This document shows, in pieces, positions 6,596-8,206 of a stretch of 8,206 nt of DNA; the stretch's first letter is position 1, and each line of letters begins with the position of its first letter. The stretch comes from Candidatus Falkowiibacteriota bacterium. GTDB taxonomy: Bacteria; Patescibacteriota; Patescibacteriia; Patescibacteriales; GWE2-39-37. The stretch is from assembly GCA_013335665.1 (NCBI GenBank), contig JAAXVE010000035.1, positions 1 to 8,206 of the forward strand, given 5' to 3'. The position numbers and the translations under genes were made by a program. The notes below the pieces were generated by a model. It did not search any database. It was not told the DNA's origin and saw nothing but the letters and a program-made list of their open reading frames with translations.

Positions 6596-8188
6596 TTACT
6601 GACAATAACATGCCGTTTCACCGACGTTGAAATATTTACTTAAACCAGTAACCAAATTGCAATCCTCGCATGTGCCTAAATAGCCCCAAAGATGATTATA
6701 GGCATACCCCATGCCAACCATAGCTTGTTGCGAGGCCGTACTTCCACCGGCAAGGCTAAAAAGAGATTTGCAATTATCTGCAACAGTATTGGCCGGATTA
6801 ACACAGTTGCATGCGCCGCCTACATCGTGAACAACGGACTTGCAAGAATTGACAGTCGGATTATTCAATCCAACGCCTATGCAAACCTTACCAACTTTGT
6901 GACAAACCTGGTCACAGGTGTAATAGTTAAATACGGAACCAACATTGGCATAAACCCCCCAAAATGACGGAACAGTCTGGTCAGCAGCAATCGCGCGAAC
7001 TACTGAATATGGGCCGTTTACATTATTTGTTGCCAAAAGAGTGCTTTGTCCAGAACAACAATAATCAAATTTAGCCGTAGGAAAAACATCACTACAAACC
7101 AAAGCTCCAGCCTGGCATGTCCAAACACCTTTTTGGCAAGAAGCCGGGGGCGGAGCGACGTTTGGGCTTGCTTGGCCCAAATAACATCCCATACCAAGTT
7201 TGTCCTTATTGGGATCAGCCTGGCAGCCGATCTGACAGGAATCGCAAAGTGCTAGATATAACGAATCAATGCCGCTTTGACCAATAGTATTATTAGTCAA
7301 AACCGTACAATCAAAAGCACTACCATCAGAATCAAGAATGCCATTATCGTTCAAAACTGCACATCGTTGAGAGGAATTAGTAATTCCTATTTCGCAACTT
7401 TCTCCATACTCTTTCTGAATAATGCCATCACCACAGTAGCCGCCGAACTGCATGCACGATCCGGTGCAATTGCCACCCTCCGGGCAAGGCTTGTCATTAA
7501 GCTCAACAGAATATATCTTAATATTGCTATCAGCCTCATCCCCGCTCCCCCAAGTTCCATCAGGATCATATGTCCAATCGTTATCCCACTCCAAACGCAC
7601 AACATGATTCCCGCCAGTCAATGCTCCTACTGGCACTGTAGTAAACACATTCGTCCCGCCAGGAGCGACTGCATTCGCACAAAATTCCGTCTTGTAATTA
7701 CCATCAACCAAAACTCTTACATGATGCTGTACGCCAAATTGCGGACAAACGTTTTCCCCTGGAGCTGGGGGGATGTAAGATTCTAGAGGTCCATAAATTG
7801 AACCATTCCAGTTACTTGACTCAACAGTGACAAAGTATTGACTGACAGATGGCGTGAAAAAATTATAAGTCCAAAAAGCGCTATTACATGAAGCAGTGGT
7901 AGTGACAGTGCCCATCCCACACGATGCATTCGAGCTTGTAAAAAGATTGCCCCCCTGCTTAACATCCATGCCAACTGTTGTGCAACCATACTGGCGTCCA
8001 GGATTGCTCAAAGGAGGATTTAAAGCCACACCATCCGTGCCATCACACTGTTCCATGCCTGATGGCAAACCACCAGTCCCTTCGGTATTAGGCTTCTCCA
8101 TGACCATATCGCCACAAAAATTATTTATTTGCAAGCTAACCGTCTTAGCAGGACCTGTAAACCCATATTGATCAGTCGCACTCCTTAG
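6596..8188 (-). CDS. Cys-rich secreted surface protein with CGDG repeats, N-terminus incomplete
   Basis: The frame is open from 8188 to the stop TAA at 6598-6596 (530 codons). A TTG at 8134 would be the first nominal start, but in-frame sequence upstream of it (SATDQYGFTGPAKTVS) is plainly part of an Ig/cadherin-like strand, and no signal peptide is present, so the true N-terminus is missing. An in-frame TAG at 8191-8189 lies in the terminal inverted repeat and is probably not genuine. Counting from 8134: CGD..........EQCD at 7-31 and CGDGIIQKEYGESC at 234-247 are Myxococcus-type CGDG/GE-CD repeats; 84-214 looks like an all-beta sandwich; CQKGVWTCQAGALVC (333-347) resembles MopE-type C-G-C-G-C units; 405-512 is a compact Cys-rich C-terminal domain ending ACYCQ. 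There are 34 cysteines in 512 residues, so the protein is extracellular and disulfide-rich. It lies four bases upstream of the TSP3 gene, forming an operon. Adhesion is a guess; no catalytic motif is seen. Confidence 0.82.
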   Translation of the reverse strand, partial: LRSATDQYGFTGPAKTVSLQINNFCGDMVMEKPNTEGTGGLPSGMEQCDGTDGVALNPPLSNPGRQYGCTTVGMDVKQGGNLFTSSNASCGMGTVTTTASCNSAFWTYNFFTPSVSQYFVTVESSNWNGSIYGPLESYIPPAPGENVCPQFGVQHHVRVLVDGNYKTEFCANAVAPGGTNVFTTVPVGALTGGNHVVRLEWDNDWTYDPDGTWGSGDEADSNIKIYSVELNDKPCPEGGNCTGSCMQFGGYCGDGIIQKEYGESCEIGITNSSQRCAVLNDNGILDSDGSAFDCTVLTNNTIGQSGIDSLYLALCDSCQIGCQADPNKDKLGMGCYLGQASPNVAPPPASCQKGVWTCQAGALVCSDVFPTAKFDYCCSGQSTLLATNNVNGPYSVVRAIAADQTVPSFWGVYANVGSVFNYYTCDQVCHKVGKVCIGVGLNNPTVNSCKSVVHDVGGACNCVNPANTVADNCKSLFSLAGGSTASQQAMVGMGYAYNHLWGYLGTCEDCNLVTGLSKYFNVGETACYCQ

Positions 8189-8206
8189 CTATTTCGGCGA
8201 CTGATC
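8170..8206. repeat. Terminal inverted repeat with apparently flipped 17-bp spacer
   Basis: GATCAGTCGC (8170-8179) and its perfect reverse complement GCGACTGATC (8197-8206) flank a 17-base spacer (8180-8196), and the right arm ends exactly at the window end. In the gene frame the spacer as written contains TAG. The reverse complement of the spacer is open in the same frame and encodes a plausible Ig-like strand joined to the downstream protein. Confidence 0.85.

Noticed and set aside
7277..7786. 169-residue plus-strand open frame opposite the Cys-rich surface gene
   Set aside because: It has no recognisable motif or ribosome site and is fully antisense to a gene with clear domain signatures.
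8132..8134. TTG 8134 as the true start of the Cys-rich surface protein
   Set aside because: There is no signal peptide or ribosome site, and in-frame Ig-like strand sequence continues upstream of it.

Overview
The window reads as a fragment of an uncultivated bacterial genome, most likely a Candidate Phyla Radiation (Patescibacteria) lineage. Three things suggest this: an Fpg with an extra loop of a type I associate with that group, tightly packed genes, and large Cys-rich and Asp-rich cell-surface proteins. The phylum is an inference from gene style; no rRNA or other decisive marker is present. TGA ends two genes here (at 3341 and 4900), so the code is not the TGA=Gly variant of Gracilibacteria/Absconditabacteria. 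Both end genes are cut, so the window may be a whole contig.

Layout from left to right: (1) complement 1-789, the DNA repair glycosylase Fpg/MutM, missing its C-terminal zinc finger; (2) 897-2099, a DUF401-like integral membrane protein with its own well-formed promoter; (3) a bidirectional terminator at about 2114-2153; (4) complement 2133-3607, a two-gene unit in which a small Cys-free membrane-tethered peptide overlaps by ATGA with a radical SAM/SPASM enzyme; (5) 3658-4809, an MFS transporter read divergently from the peptide; (6) a second bidirectional terminator at 4849-4878; (7) complement 4900-8188 or beyond, two surface proteins in tandem. The upstream one is a Cys-rich secreted protein with CGDG repeats, cut at the window end. 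The downstream one is membrane-anchored, with a Cys-pair repeat domain followed by twelve calcium-binding DxDxDG repeats.

The most interesting unit is 2133-3607. A SPASM-type radical SAM enzyme with an extra N-terminal domain is translationally coupled to an 83-88 residue peptide that looks like its substrate: a compact N-terminal block, a Ser/Thr linker, one membrane helix and a Lys-rich tail. This resembles a RiPP-type peptide modification system whose product stays in the membrane. The peptide has no cysteine, which argues against thioether (sactipeptide) chemistry on it.

The right end carries a second signal. The last 37 bases are a 10-bp inverted repeat around a 17-bp spacer. As written, the spacer puts a stop codon in the surface-protein frame. 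Inverting only the spacer removes the stop and gives an Ig/cadherin-type strand sequence that runs smoothly into the protein. The segment is therefore probably flipped, by assembly or amplification error, replication template switching or real inversion, and the gene probably continues beyond the window. No stretch over 300 bases lacks a gene, and I saw no tRNA, rRNA, CRISPR array or insertion sequence.
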